DNA of 64,000 nt from CAVUCH01 sp963763095 (GTDB lineage Bacteria > Acidobacteriota > Vicinamibacteria > Vicinamibacterales > JAENWD01): positions 9,488 to 73,487 of the forward strand of contig CAVXNR010000033.1 in NCBI GenBank assembly GCA_963763095.1, read 5' to 3'. The number at the start of each line of letters is the position of its first letter. Position 1 is the first letter of the stretch. Below the pieces are notes generated by a model. That model made no database searches, was not told the origin of the DNA, and saw nothing but the letters and a program-made list of their open reading frames with translations. A program made the position numbers and the translations under genes. Of this stretch, positions 9,616 through 17,884 are shown in pieces.

Positions 9616-10293
9616 GTGAAACCCGTGAACAAACCCCGGCCGGCCCACGAACAGGTCTCCGAGCTCACGACGAACCGCCTCTCCATCTACCTGCGCTGCC
9701 TGACGGAGCTCGAGGCGGCCGGTGTGGAAACCGTCTCCTCGCAGGGGCTTGCGGAGGGGTTCAAGCTCAATGCGGCGCAGATCCGGAAGGACCTCGCCTG
9801 TTTCGGCGAGTTCGGCGTGCGCGGCGTCGGCTATTACGTGAAGGATTTGAGGCGGGACCTGCGGCACATCCTGGGCCTCGACCGCCGCCTGCGGGTGGCC
9901 ATCATCGGCGCCGGCAATCTCGGGCTCGCGCTGGCCGACTACCATGGGTTCCGCAAGGAAGGGTTCGAGATCGTCGCGCTGTTCGACACGCACAACGGCA
10001 AGGTCGGCCATGTGTCTCGCGCCGGCGTTGCCATCCACGACATCCGTCAACTGAAGCGCATCGTGCGGCAGGAACGGGTGAGCATTGGTGTCATTGCCGT
10101 GCCGGCATCCGCGGCGCAACCGGTCATCGACCTGGTGGTGGCAGCCGGGATCAAGGCGATCCTGAACTTTTCACCCGGTGCCCTGAATGTGCCGCCGGAC
10201 GTCAAGCTGAAGAGCGTCGACCTGACGGTGTCGCTCGAAAGCCTCTCGTTCTTTCTCGCGCGCGGTGACACGCCCGCCGACCCTTCCGCCTGA
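9616..10293 (+). CDS. rex: Redox-sensing transcriptional repressor Rex
   Basis: Rex senses the NADH/NAD+ ratio and releases its operators when NADH is high, derepressing respiratory and fermentative genes. The N-terminal winged helix is clear (LSIYLRCLTELEAAGVETVS, LAEGFKLNAAQIRKDLACFG), followed by the YYVKDLRRDLRHILGL linker. The Rossmann NAD-binding fold has VAIIGAGNLGLALADY, and the C-terminal helix region is LKSVDLTVSLESLSFFL. Length 225 residues, slightly above the usual 210. GTG at 9616 begins MKPVNKPRPAHEQVSE; the upstream open frame has no family similarity. moaC follows after 11 bases. Confidence 0.93.
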   Translation: MKPVNKPRPAHEQVSELTTNRLSIYLRCLTELEAAGVETVSSQGLAEGFKLNAAQIRKDLACFGEFGVRGVGYYVKDLRRDLRHILGLDRRLRVAIIGAGNLGLALADYHGFRKEGFEIVALFDTHNGKVGHVSRAGVAIHDIRQLKRIVRQERVSIGVIAVPASAAQPVIDLVVAAGIKAILNFSPGALNVPPDVKLKSVDLTVSLESLSFFLARGDTPADPSA

Positions 10294-10304
10294 CAAGGAG
10301 ATCG

Positions 10305-10808
10305 ATGGCCAGACGAGCGCCGGCAAGAGCGGGATCGCCCGAGCTCACGCACGTGGATTCGTCGGGCCGCCTGCGGATGGTCGATGTGGGCGACAAGCCG
10401 GTCACCGCACGGGAGGCGGTGGCGCGCGGAGCCATCACGGTGAGCGCCGCCGTGCAGCGCCTGGTGCGCCGCGGCCAGGTGCGCAAGGGCAACCCGCTCG
10501 ACGCCGCCCGGCTCGCGGGCATCATGGCGGCGAAGCGCACGAGCGACATCATCCCGTTGTGTCACCCGATTGCGCTGACCCACGTCGACGTGGACATCGC
10601 GGCCACCCGACGCGGGTACCGCATCACGGCGACGGCGCGCACGACCGCGCAGACCGGCGTCGAGATGGAGGCGCTGACCGCCGTGTCAGCGGCCGCGCTC
10701 ACCATCTACGACATGCTGAAGGCCGCAGACCGCGAGATGGTGATCGGGGAGATCTGCCTAGTGGAGAAGAGCGGGGGACGGAGCGGGCGTTACCGCCGCT
10801 CGCGGTGA
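10305..10808 (+). CDS. moaC: Cyclic pyranopterin monophosphate synthase MoaC
   Basis: MoaC converts the MoaA product to cyclic pyranopterin monophosphate in molybdenum cofactor synthesis. The protein (167 aa) contains LTHVDSSGRLRMVDVGDKPV, AAKRTSDIIPLCHPIALTHV and GVEMEALTAVSAAALTIYDM, which include the family's active-site histidine, lysine and aspartate regions. The usual MEG motif region reads as VEMEAL. AAGGAG precedes the ATG. No other moa gene is in the window; co-transcription with rex is suggested by the 11-base gap. Confidence 0.93.
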   Translation: MARRAPARAGSPELTHVDSSGRLRMVDVGDKPVTAREAVARGAITVSAAVQRLVRRGQVRKGNPLDAARLAGIMAAKRTSDIIPLCHPIALTHVDVDIAATRRGYRITATARTTAQTGVEMEALTAVSAAALTIYDMLKAADREMVIGEICLVEKSGGRSGRYRRSR

Positions 10809-10827
10809 GCGCGTCAGCCCGCCGTGC

Positions 10828-11580
10828 TCAGAAAATGCGGGCATGGGGGACCGGCCACCAGCGGACCTGCACCTTGCCGATCACGTACTTCTTCGGGACC
10901 ATGCCCCAGTGCCGGCTGTCGGAGCTGCTGTTCCGGTGGTCGCCCATGACGAAGTAGTAGCCCTCCGGAACGACCTGCGGCCCGAAGTCATCGTGACTCC
11001 GGTAATCGGGTTGCACGTAGTCGTCGCGCAATGGCACGTCGTTGACGTACACGCGGCCGTCCACGATACGCACGACGTCGTTCTCCTCGGCAATAACCCG
11101 CTTGACGAACGACTTCTCGGGATTGATCGGGTAGTAGAGCATCACGATGTCGCCCCGGCGGGGATCGCCGATGCGATACGCCAGCTTGTTCACGATCAGC
11201 CGATCCTGATCGGCCAGCGTTGGCGCCATGCTCTGCCCCTCGACCCGGGCCACCTGGAAGCCGAAGGTCACGATCAGGGTGGCGTAGACCGCCGCCGAGA
11301 ACAGTGTCTTGACCCACGCCACGAGCTCGTCGCGCACCTGCGTCAGTGTCAACGAGGGTTCCGTCCGGCGTGGGCCGGCGTTCTCGCGATTCTGGGGTGC
11401 GCCCGCCCTCGCATACGCCGGTACGTACGCCTGCGCATACGGCGTCCCGTCCTCGTACGGGCCGCCTGGCCCGGCCACGAGCCTCGGCTCGCCCGGCACG
11501 TCCTCGCCGAACGCGGGTGGCACGCTCGTGCCGGCCTGGTGCTCGATTCGGCCCGCCGCTGCGCCGACCGTGCCCTCCAC
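10828..11580 (-). CDS. lepB: Signal peptidase I
   Basis: Cleaves signal peptides from exported proteins at the outer face of the cytoplasmic membrane. The catalytic serine lies in VEGQSMAPTL (Ser117) and the general-base lysine in EKSFVKRVIA (Lys160). Boxes D and E are visible as RVYVNDVPLRDDY and GDHRNSSSDSRHWG. One membrane helix (residues about 88-112) precedes the catalytic domain. The first 75 residues are a low-complexity Pro/Ala/Gly-rich extension, unusual for a 250-residue enzyme. The GTG start is the longest choice and the real start may be nearer the helix. It follows the response regulator gene after 26 bases on the same strand. Confidence 0.92.
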   Translation of the reverse strand: MEGTVGAAAGRIEHQAGTSVPPAFGEDVPGEPRLVAGPGGPYEDGTPYAQAYVPAYARAGAPQNRENAGPRRTEPSLTLTQVRDELVAWVKTLFSAAVYATLIVTFGFQVARVEGQSMAPTLADQDRLIVNKLAYRIGDPRRGDIVMLYYPINPEKSFVKRVIAEENDVVRIVDGRVYVNDVPLRDDYVQPDYRSHDDFGPQVVPEGYYFVMGDHRNSSSDSRHWGMVPKKYVIGKVQVRWWPVPHARIF

Positions 11581-11606
11581 GGGGCGAGGCGGCGGCGCGT
11601 TCGCGG

Positions 11607-12383
11607 CTACAGTTTCAGGTAATCCCGGAGCCGACGCGTCTGCGACCGGCTGACGGGAATCTCCGTGGCCTTCGCGTCCTTCATCCTCAGGATGTAATTC
11701 CTGCTGAACCAGGGGACTATCTCCTTTACTTTGTTGATATTCACCAGGTGCGACCGGTGAACGCGCCAGAATCGCGCGGGATCGAGCCGGGCCTGCAGTT
11801 CGTCCAGCGTCCGGAAGTTGCCCGAGCCGCTGATCTGGCTTGTCACAATATTAATCGACTCGTCGACCATCGAGGCAAATATGATGTCGTCCGCCTGGAC
11901 GAGCAGATAGCGCTCCCCGACTTTGACCGCCACCTGTTCCCGCCGGCCTTGCCGTTCCTCCACCAGCTGGACGATTCTCTCCAGTTGATCGGTCAACGGG
12001 CGCACTGGCGAGCGCCGTTGGCGGACACGCTGGACCGCCGTTTCGAGACGTCCGCTGTCGACCGGCTTGAGCAGGTAATCGACCGCGTTCACTTCGAACG
12101 CCTCGATCGCATGCTGGTCGTACGCGGTGACGAACACGATGGCCACCGGAGGGCCGGCGGCGACCAGACGCTTGGCCACCTCGAAACCCGTGAGCCCGGG
12201 CATCTGCACATCCAGGAAGACGAGATCGGGCTCGTGTTCGTTGACAGCCTCCACGGCATCCGGCCCGTTGCCCGCCTGCGCCACGACCGCCACGCCCCCC
12301 ATCTCATCGAGCAGGTAGCAGATCTCCTCGCGGGCCAGCGGCTCATCGTCGACAACAACGGCCCGGAGATCCGGGTCAGGCAC
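11607..12383 (-). CDS. LytTR-type response regulator
   Basis: The receiver domain (residues 1-125) has the acidic pair VVDDEP, the phospho-acceptor Asp58 in LVFLDVQMPG, and the conserved Lys in VDYLLKPVD. A LytTR DNA-binding domain follows (about 155-258), with VAVKVGERYLLVQADDIIFA, FWRVHRSHLVNINKVKEI and the basic end VSRSQTRRLRDYLKL. Such regulators bind short direct repeats and often control cell-wall or secretion genes. It overlaps the upstream histidine kinase gene by 8 bases, so the two are translationally coupled. Confidence 0.92.
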   Translation of the reverse strand: MPDPDLRAVVVDDEPLAREEICYLLDEMGGVAVVAQAGNGPDAVEAVNEHEPDLVFLDVQMPGLTGFEVAKRLVAAGPPVAIVFVTAYDQHAIEAFEVNAVDYLLKPVDSGRLETAVQRVRQRRSPVRPLTDQLERIVQLVEERQGRREQVAVKVGERYLLVQADDIIFASMVDESINIVTSQISGSGNFRTLDELQARLDPARFWRVHRSHLVNINKVKEIVPWFSRNYILRMKDAKATEIPVSRSQTRRLRDYLKL

Positions 12384-13767
12384 TGGCTCGCACCTCGGCC
12401 GCGGCAGTGTCCGGAATCTCCAGCGTGACCGTCGTGCCCCGGTCCAAGGTGCTTTCGAGCCGTATCTGACAAGTCTCGCCGTAAATCACGCGCAAGCGCT
12501 CGCCCACGTTGCTGAGCCCGATGCCGCCCTGGAACGCCTCGCTGAGCCGCTCCGGCGTCATCCCGAGCCCGTCGTCCAGAATCGCGATCTGCGCGGCGCC
12601 GTCCCTCCGCGTCGTGCGGATCAGGATGCGCCCTCCGCCGATCTTGCGAGACAGCCCGTGCTTGATCGCGTTCTCGATGATGGGCTGAAGGATCATGCTG
12701 GGCACCAGCACGTCGAGCGTCGCCGGGTCGATCTCCTTCTGCACGCGCAGCTGTGGTCCGAACCTGATGACTTCGATGTCCAGGTATTCGTCGATCGACG
12801 ACAGCTCTTCGCGCAGGGCCACGAAATGGTCCTGGCTGCGCATGAGCCGCCGGAGCAGTGCCGAGAGCCGCTGGATCACCATCCGGGCAGTTTCGGGTTG
12901 GGAGCGAACGAGCGACGCAATCGACGCCAGCGTGTTGAACAGGAAATGCGGGTTGATCTGGTTCGCCAGCGCGGAGAGCCGCGCCGCCATCAGCAGCTTC
13001 TCCTGTTCCTGCAGCCGATGCTCGATCCGGGCGTTGTTCCAGATCTTGATCGGTGTTGCGACACAGAGCACTGTCGCGAGCACGATGAGCCCGAGGACGA
13101 GGGCGCTCGTCGGGGCCAGGTAGAACAGGCGGTGGGGGCCGAACCGGTGCCCCAGGACCTGGCGTAGCAGCTCGAGGGCGACGGGCGCGAGCAGGAGGAT
13201 GACCTGCCAGTCCACCTCGAAGCGCTTGAACAGCTGCCACAGGCGGCGTGGCAGGCTGGAGAAGACGAATGGGGAGAAGTGCCAGATGGCTTCCTTGGGG
13301 CACAACTCGCGCAGCCCTCCGCCCGCGAAGCCGCATCCGACCGCGAACGGAAGCGCGATGAACTCACCGGCGAACAGTGCGGGCAGGGCCACGGCGGCGC
13401 CTACGATGGCGCCGGCGTACGGGCCCCCGATGAGCCCCACGAGAAAGGCGCCCTCGAGCGTCAGGTCTGCCGCGTCGTAATGGAGCAGCACGCGTGACAG
13501 GGCGCCGGCCGCGAGAGGGGTGCCAAGGGCAAACGCGAAAATCAGACGATCTCGCAGGCCGCGCCGCTCGAAGATGAGGATGTGCCGGAAGCGGCGGTAG
13601 CGCACCAGCATCGTGGCCAGCAGGGCCATGACGGCCAGCTTGAACACGAGCGTGGTCAGCAGAACCTGCTGCGCCGTGAGGAATTTCGGTTCCACGAGAC
13701 GAGGGATTGTCACCACCCGCGTCCCGGCTGCCTCCCCGCCTCCGGAAGCAATGCCGCCGTTCGGCAC
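12376..13767 (-). CDS. LytS-type sensor histidine kinase
   Basis: Six or more N-terminal hydrophobic segments (residues about 35-240), including GALSRVLLHYDAADLTLEGAF and GGPYAGAIVGAAVALPALFAG, resemble the 5TM LytS sensor. The kinase part follows: ALANQINPHFLFNTLASIA carries the phospho-accepting His274 of the HisKA_3-like LytS class, then the ATPase domain with an N-box IIENAIKHGL and a G-box DDGLGM ... GGIGLSNVGERL. It should phosphorylate the downstream LytTR regulator. GTG start, not decided by a strong ribosome site; the start could lie some 17 codons further in. Confidence 0.9.
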   Translation of the reverse strand: MPNGGIASGGGEAAGTRVVTIPRLVEPKFLTAQQVLLTTLVFKLAVMALLATMLVRYRRFRHILIFERRGLRDRLIFAFALGTPLAAGALSRVLLHYDAADLTLEGAFLVGLIGGPYAGAIVGAAVALPALFAGEFIALPFAVGCGFAGGGLRELCPKEAIWHFSPFVFSSLPRRLWQLFKRFEVDWQVILLLAPVALELLRQVLGHRFGPHRLFYLAPTSALVLGLIVLATVLCVATPIKIWNNARIEHRLQEQEKLLMAARLSALANQINPHFLFNTLASIASLVRSQPETARMVIQRLSALLRRLMRSQDHFVALREELSSIDEYLDIEVIRFGPQLRVQKEIDPATLDVLVPSMILQPIIENAIKHGLSRKIGGGRILIRTTRRDGAAQIAILDDGLGMTPERLSEAFQGGIGLSNVGERLRVIYGETCQIRLESTLDRGTTVTLEIPDTAAAEVRASA

Positions 13768-13790
13768 CCGACGGCCCGGGCGGGACCGAA

Positions 13791-13799
13791 TGGTATGAT
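13791..13799 (+). promoter_or_regulatory. Possible extended -10 promoter before nuoI-like gene
   Basis: TGGTATGAT is a good extended -10 element (TG-N-TATGAT). No clear -35 is seen, as usual for extended -10 promoters. It lies in the divergent gap between the histidine kinase gene and the ferredoxin-type gene and would give a leader of about 45 bases. Confidence 0.35.
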
Positions 13800-13852
13800 T
13801 AGAGCTGTTTTTTAGCCATCGGGCTGGCGGTGTCGCCCCTGGAGTGCCTTAC

Positions 13853-14293
13853 ATGCTGCGCGAGTTCGCGATCGGCTTTGCCACGACCTTCAAGCACATC
13901 TTCAAGAAGCCCATCACTGTCAATTATCCCGACCAGAAGGTCCCGATGTTCCCGAAGTACCGCGGCAAGCAGGTGCTGATGCGGGACGAGAACGGCCTCG
14001 AGAAGTGCGTCGCGTGCGGCCTCTGCGCGGTGGCATGCCCGGCCGACGCCATCTATCTCGAGGCGGCCGAGAACGACGGTTCCGTGCAGGCGGGGCCACG
14101 ATACGCGTCGGTCTACCAGATTCACAAGACGCGCTGCATTTTCTGCGGCTACTGCGAGGAGGCCTGTCCGGTGTCCGCGATCTTCATGGGCAAGGACTAC
14201 GAGCTGGCCATCTACAGCAAGGACGACTTCATCTGGGACAAGGCAGACCTGCTCGTGCCGGCCGCCACGGCGCCGGTCGGCGCCGTGAAGTAG
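13853..14293 (+). CDS. nuoI: NuoI-like 2x[4Fe-4S] ferredoxin subunit (orphan)
   Basis: The 146-residue protein begins MLREFAIGFATTFKHIFKKP and has VNYPDQKVPMFPKYRGKQVL, both characteristic of complex I subunit NuoI. Two cluster motifs follow: CVACGLCAVACPADAIYL and CIFCGYCEEACPVSAI. In complex I this subunit passes electrons through clusters N6a and N6b. No other nuo gene is within 14 kb upstream or 50 kb downstream, so it is either a second copy or works with another electron-transfer partner. ATG 13853 has GGAG at 8 bases; the GTG at 13844 overlaps that site and is less likely. Confidence 0.88.
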   Translation: MLREFAIGFATTFKHIFKKPITVNYPDQKVPMFPKYRGKQVLMRDENGLEKCVACGLCAVACPADAIYLEAAENDGSVQAGPRYASVYQIHKTRCIFCGYCEEACPVSAIFMGKDYELAIYSKDDFIWDKADLLVPAATAPVGAVK

Positions 14294-14416
14294 GCGTACC
14301 GCCAGGCGCCAGCGCAGAGGTCGAAGGTATCTGCAGTTTCTGCACGCTGCACGGACGGGATGTGCAGCAGATTATTGGAAATACCTCCCGATCTCGATTG
14401 TGGCGTTGGGTAACAG

Positions 14417-15142
14417 ATGCAGTTTGGTGTGCTCGCGGACGTGCACGGGAACTTCGAGGCGATGGACCTCGCGATGACGTCCCATCCCGAACTGCCGTTC
14501 TGGTTGTGCGTCGGCGATCTGGCGAGCCGCGCGGGCGTGTACCCCGACCCGCCGGTGCCGCTCTACTGGATCAAGGGCAACAACGAGAACTTCGAGGAAG
14601 TGACCGCAATGGCCAGTGGCGCGCGCGTAATCGCCAACCTGCACTACATCGCGAACGGCAGGGCGGCGCGGGTCGGGCCGATCACGGTGGCAGGGCTCGG
14701 TGGAACGTACGCGCCGACGTGGTATCACTTCCACCCGGCAGACCTGCCGTATCCCGGGCACGTGACGAAGGCGGCCGAGGCCACCGGTCGCACGATCCGC
14801 AACGACAAGCGCCGCCACTTCGTGCGCGACGAGGTCGATGCCCTGCTGCGGCGCACGGGCGTTGACATCCTGCTGACGCACGAGGCACCGCGGCCGTTCT
14901 ACGTCGAGGCCGAAGACTACGGCGGCGCCGGCCGCCGGCGGGACGCTGGCCAGACCCCCATCAACGAGGTGATCGCCGCGCTGCGCCCACGCCTGCACCT
15001 CTGTGGCCACCACCACCGGTACGCCGAAAATCTCTACGGCGGCGTGCCGTCGGTGTGCGTGGACCGCATCTCACGTTCCTACCTGATCGTCGACGCGGAT
15101 ACGTTCCGCTGGCGCAGGGTTGACCTTCCCCAGGCCGCGTGA
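14417..15142 (+). CDS. Calcineurin-like metallophosphoesterase
   Basis: The five metallophosphoesterase motifs are visible: DVHGN near residue 8, GDLASR near 33, GNNENFEE near 55, LLTHEAP near 155 and LCGHHHRYAEN near 194. These residues bind two metal ions for phosphoester hydrolysis. The KGNNEN form of the third motif is close to cytosolic YfcE/DR1281-like or RNA lariat debranching-type groups; substrate unknown. The stop codon overlaps the start of the next gene by one base (TGATG), so translation is coupled. Confidence 0.85.
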   Translation: MQFGVLADVHGNFEAMDLAMTSHPELPFWLCVGDLASRAGVYPDPPVPLYWIKGNNENFEEVTAMASGARVIANLHYIANGRAARVGPITVAGLGGTYAPTWYHFHPADLPYPGHVTKAAEATGRTIRNDKRRHFVRDEVDALLRRTGVDILLTHEAPRPFYVEAEDYGGAGRRRDAGQTPINEVIAALRPRLHLCGHHHRYAENLYGGVPSVCVDRISRSYLIVDADTFRWRRVDLPQAA

Positions 15143-16971
15143 TGACACAGTTCGTGGATGCGCTCGAGGGGCGGGTGCTCGTGTGCGACGGCGCGATGGG
15201 TACGATGCTCTACGCGAAGGGCGTCTTCGTCAACAAGTCGTTCGACGCGCTGAATCTGGCCGACCCCGACCTGGTTGCCGGCGTGCACCGCGAGTACGTG
15301 CGCGCCGGCGCCGACGTGCTCGAGACCAACACATTCGGCGCAAACCGGTTGAAGCTCGCCGCCTTCGGGCTGGCCGACCAACTGCACGCCATCAATGTGG
15401 CGGGCGTGCGGATCGCGCGCCACGCCGCCCGCGATCAGGCGTACGTGGCCGGCGCGATCGGACCGCTCGGCATCCGCATCGAGCCGTGGGGCAAGATCGG
15501 CGTCGACGAGGCCGAGGCGTACTTCCGCGAGCAGACCGAGGCGCTGCTCGCGGGCGGCGTGGACCTGTTCGTGCTCGAGACCTTCCGTGATCTGAACGAG
15601 ATCCGCGCGGCCATCGCCGCCGTGCGCTCCGTCAGCGATCTGCCGATCGTGGCGCAGATGACGACCGAGGAGGACGGCAGCACCCTGGATGGCACGCCGC
15701 CGGAAAAGTTCGCGCCTGCGCTGGTCGACCGCGGCGCCACGATTGTGGGCCTGAACTGCAGCGTGGGACCCGCACCCATGCTCGAAACGATCGACCGCAT
15801 CGAGCAGAGCGTGCAAGTACCGCTCTCTGCACAACCGAATGCCGGCCGGCCGCGGGACATCGAAGGCCGTACCATCTACCTGTCGTCGCCCGAGTACATG
15901 GCCTCGTACGCGCGCCGGTTCGTGGCGCAGGGCGTGCGCCTGGTCGGCGGCTGCTGCGGCACCACTCCCGAGCACATCCGCCAGATCAAGCGAGCCGTGC
16001 AGGCGGCCGCACATGCGCCCGCGACGACCGAGCGCCCGTCGGGAACAACCACCGTGACGGTGCAGCCGCCGGCCGCCGCGCCAGTGCCCCGGGCCGACAA
16101 GTCGCGGATGGCGCACGCGCTGGCGCGTGGCACGTTCGTCCTCGCGGCGGAATTGCCGCCCCCCGTTGGTTACGACGCAGCGTCGGCCATTGCCTGCGCC
16201 CAGCGGCTGAAGATCCGCGGCGTCGATGTGGTCACCATCAGCGACGGACCTCGCGGCGGTGCCCGCATGAGCGCACTCTCGCTCGCCGTTCTCGTGCAGC
16301 AGCAGGCGGGGATCGAGCCGGTCCTGCAGTACGCGTGTCGCGACCGGTACCTGATCGGGATGCAGTCCGATCTGCTCGGCGCCCACGCCATCGGCCTGCG
16401 CAACCTCCTGATCTTCACCGGGGATCCGCGCAAGTCGGGTGACTACTCGGACGCGACGGTCGTCTTCGACGTGGATTCGATCGGCCTCACTAACGCCGTG
16501 TCGCGTCTGAACCGCGGATGCGACGTCGGCGGCCAGGCCATCGGCGCGCCGACCGCCTTCCATGTCGGGGTGATCGCAAACCCGGGTGCGCCAGGTCTCG
16601 ACGAGGAGGTCCGGCGATTCGAGTACAAGGCCGAGGCCGGCGCCGAGTTCGCGGTGACGCCCCCCGTCTACGACCTCGAGGCCTTCGACGAGTTCCGGCG
16701 GCGCACGGCACACGTGCCGGTACCCATGATCGCAGCGGTGCGGCCGTTCGACAGCCTGCTCCACGCGGAGTATCTCGCCAACGAGGTGCCGAACATCCGC
16801 GTGCCCGAAGCGCTGCTCGCACGCATGCGCCGGGCCGACGGACCGGACGCGGCCGTCGAAGAAGGCATCGCCATCGCGCGTGAGCTCGCACGCGAGCTGC
16901 GCACCCGGGCGCAGGGGCTGCAGATCGGCGGTCCCATGGCATCCGTGCTGGCCGTGCTCGATGGCGTGTGA
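15142..16971 (+). CDS. Bifunctional homocysteine S-methyltransferase / methylenetetrahydrofolate reductase
   Basis: Residues 1-290 form a Pfam-type homocysteine methyltransferase barrel: VCDGAMGTMLYAKG, ETNTFGANRLKL and the zinc-binding cysteines in GLNCSVGP and LVGGCCGTTPEHI. Residues about 320-609 form a MetF-like flavin barrel with LAAELPPPVGYDA, the LRNLLIFTGDPRKSGDYSDA segment and FHVGVIANPGAPGLDEEV. The fusion matches the YitJ arrangement, in which 5-methyl-THF made by the reductase half could supply a methyl group to homocysteine for methionine. I see no B12-binding domain. Start ATG overlaps the upstream stop codon. Confidence 0.9.
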   Translation: MTQFVDALEGRVLVCDGAMGTMLYAKGVFVNKSFDALNLADPDLVAGVHREYVRAGADVLETNTFGANRLKLAAFGLADQLHAINVAGVRIARHAARDQAYVAGAIGPLGIRIEPWGKIGVDEAEAYFREQTEALLAGGVDLFVLETFRDLNEIRAAIAAVRSVSDLPIVAQMTTEEDGSTLDGTPPEKFAPALVDRGATIVGLNCSVGPAPMLETIDRIEQSVQVPLSAQPNAGRPRDIEGRTIYLSSPEYMASYARRFVAQGVRLVGGCCGTTPEHIRQIKRAVQAAAHAPATTERPSGTTTVTVQPPAAAPVPRADKSRMAHALARGTFVLAAELPPPVGYDAASAIACAQRLKIRGVDVVTISDGPRGGARMSALSLAVLVQQQAGIEPVLQYACRDRYLIGMQSDLLGAHAIGLRNLLIFTGDPRKSGDYSDATVVFDVDSIGLTNAVSRLNRGCDVGGQAIGAPTAFHVGVIANPGAPGLDEEVRRFEYKAEAGAEFAVTPPVYDLEAFDEFRRRTAHVPVPMIAAVRPFDSLLHAEYLANEVPNIRVPEALLARMRRADGPDAAVEEGIAIARELARELRTRAQGLQIGGPMASVLAVLDGV

Positions 16972-17179
16972 GCCCCCGGCACTGGCACAATCCCCCCGCA
17001 CGTGTCGAGCCCAATTCGCGCCACGAATGGCCGTGTCGTGACTTGTCGCTGCGCGTCACGAAGGATATAGTCCGTGCGCGGACCATCTCGCCGAAGGGTG
17101 CCCGGCGAGTGACCGCGGGCACGCGGCTTGCGACTGGCTGCAGGTCAACACGACCTGATCAACGCGATGGGAGCTCTGC

Positions 17180-17884
17180 ATGGCATTGTTCGAGCGCTTC
17201 AACCGCGGCGGGACGGACGAGTTCGTTGGCGTCTCCGACGCCGCGTCTCGCACCCTGTCCGTCACGGCGGTTGAAACCGACTTCGTCGCCGGCGTCTATG
17301 GCAAGTTGGCTTCGGTGTACGACCTCGTGTTCGGGCCGACTCTGCACGCGGGCCGGTTGCAGGCCATGCAGCGGATGGCGATTGCTCCTGGCGACCGGAT
17401 CCTCGAGGTTGGGGTGGGCACGGGCATCAATCTCGCGCTTTATCCGCGGGATTGCGCCGTCACCGGTATCGATCTCTCGGACTCCATGCTCGAGAAGGCC
17501 CACGAACGGGTCGCCGAAAAGGGGATGCGGAACGTCTCCCTGCTCGAGATGGACGCCTCACGGCTGACCTTTGCCGACGACTCTTTCGATATCGTCTACG
17601 CGCCCTATCTGATCAGCGTCGTTCCCGATCCCGTGCAGGTGGCGCGCGAGATGCGCCGCGTGTGCCGGCCCGGCGGCCGCATCGTCATCCTCAATCATTT
17701 CCGGAGCGCAAACCGGCTCATGTCGTGGGCCGAGCGGATGCTCTCCCCGTTCACCGTGCACATCGGGTTCAAATGCGATCTGGATCTGCCCGGATTTCTG
17801 GCGCAGGCCGAGTTGCAGCCGGTGTCGATCGAGAAGGTGAACATCCCCCGGATCTGGTCGCTCGTCACCTGCATCAAGGATTGA
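17180..17884 (+). CDS. Class I SAM methyltransferase, phosphatidylethanolamine N-methyltransferase-like
   Basis: The 234-residue protein has the order seen in rhizobial PmtA-type enzymes: YGKLASVYDLVFGPTLHAGR, motif I ILEVGVGTGINLALYP, then VTGIDLSDSMLEKAHERV, DIVYAPYLISVVPDP and the C-terminal FKCDLDLPGFL. PmtA methylates phosphatidylethanolamine toward phosphatidylcholine using SAM. Related ubiquinone and menaquinone methyltransferases share the fold, so lipid specificity is inferred. GGGAG precedes the ATG. The 3' end overlaps the convergent glycosyltransferase gene by 11 bases. The 208 bases before the gene show no other feature that I can support. Confidence 0.78.
   Translation: MALFERFNRGGTDEFVGVSDAASRTLSVTAVETDFVAGVYGKLASVYDLVFGPTLHAGRLQAMQRMAIAPGDRILEVGVGTGINLALYPRDCAVTGIDLSDSMLEKAHERVAEKGMRNVSLLEMDASRLTFADDSFDIVYAPYLISVVPDPVQVAREMRRVCRPGGRIVILNHFRSANRLMSWAERMLSPFTVHIGFKCDLDLPGFLAQAELQPVSIEKVNIPRIWSLVTCIKD

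Noticed and set aside
15079..17001. 640-codon minus-strand frame
   Set aside because: Antisense to the conserved homocysteine methyltransferase/MTHFR fusion; no recognisable motif.
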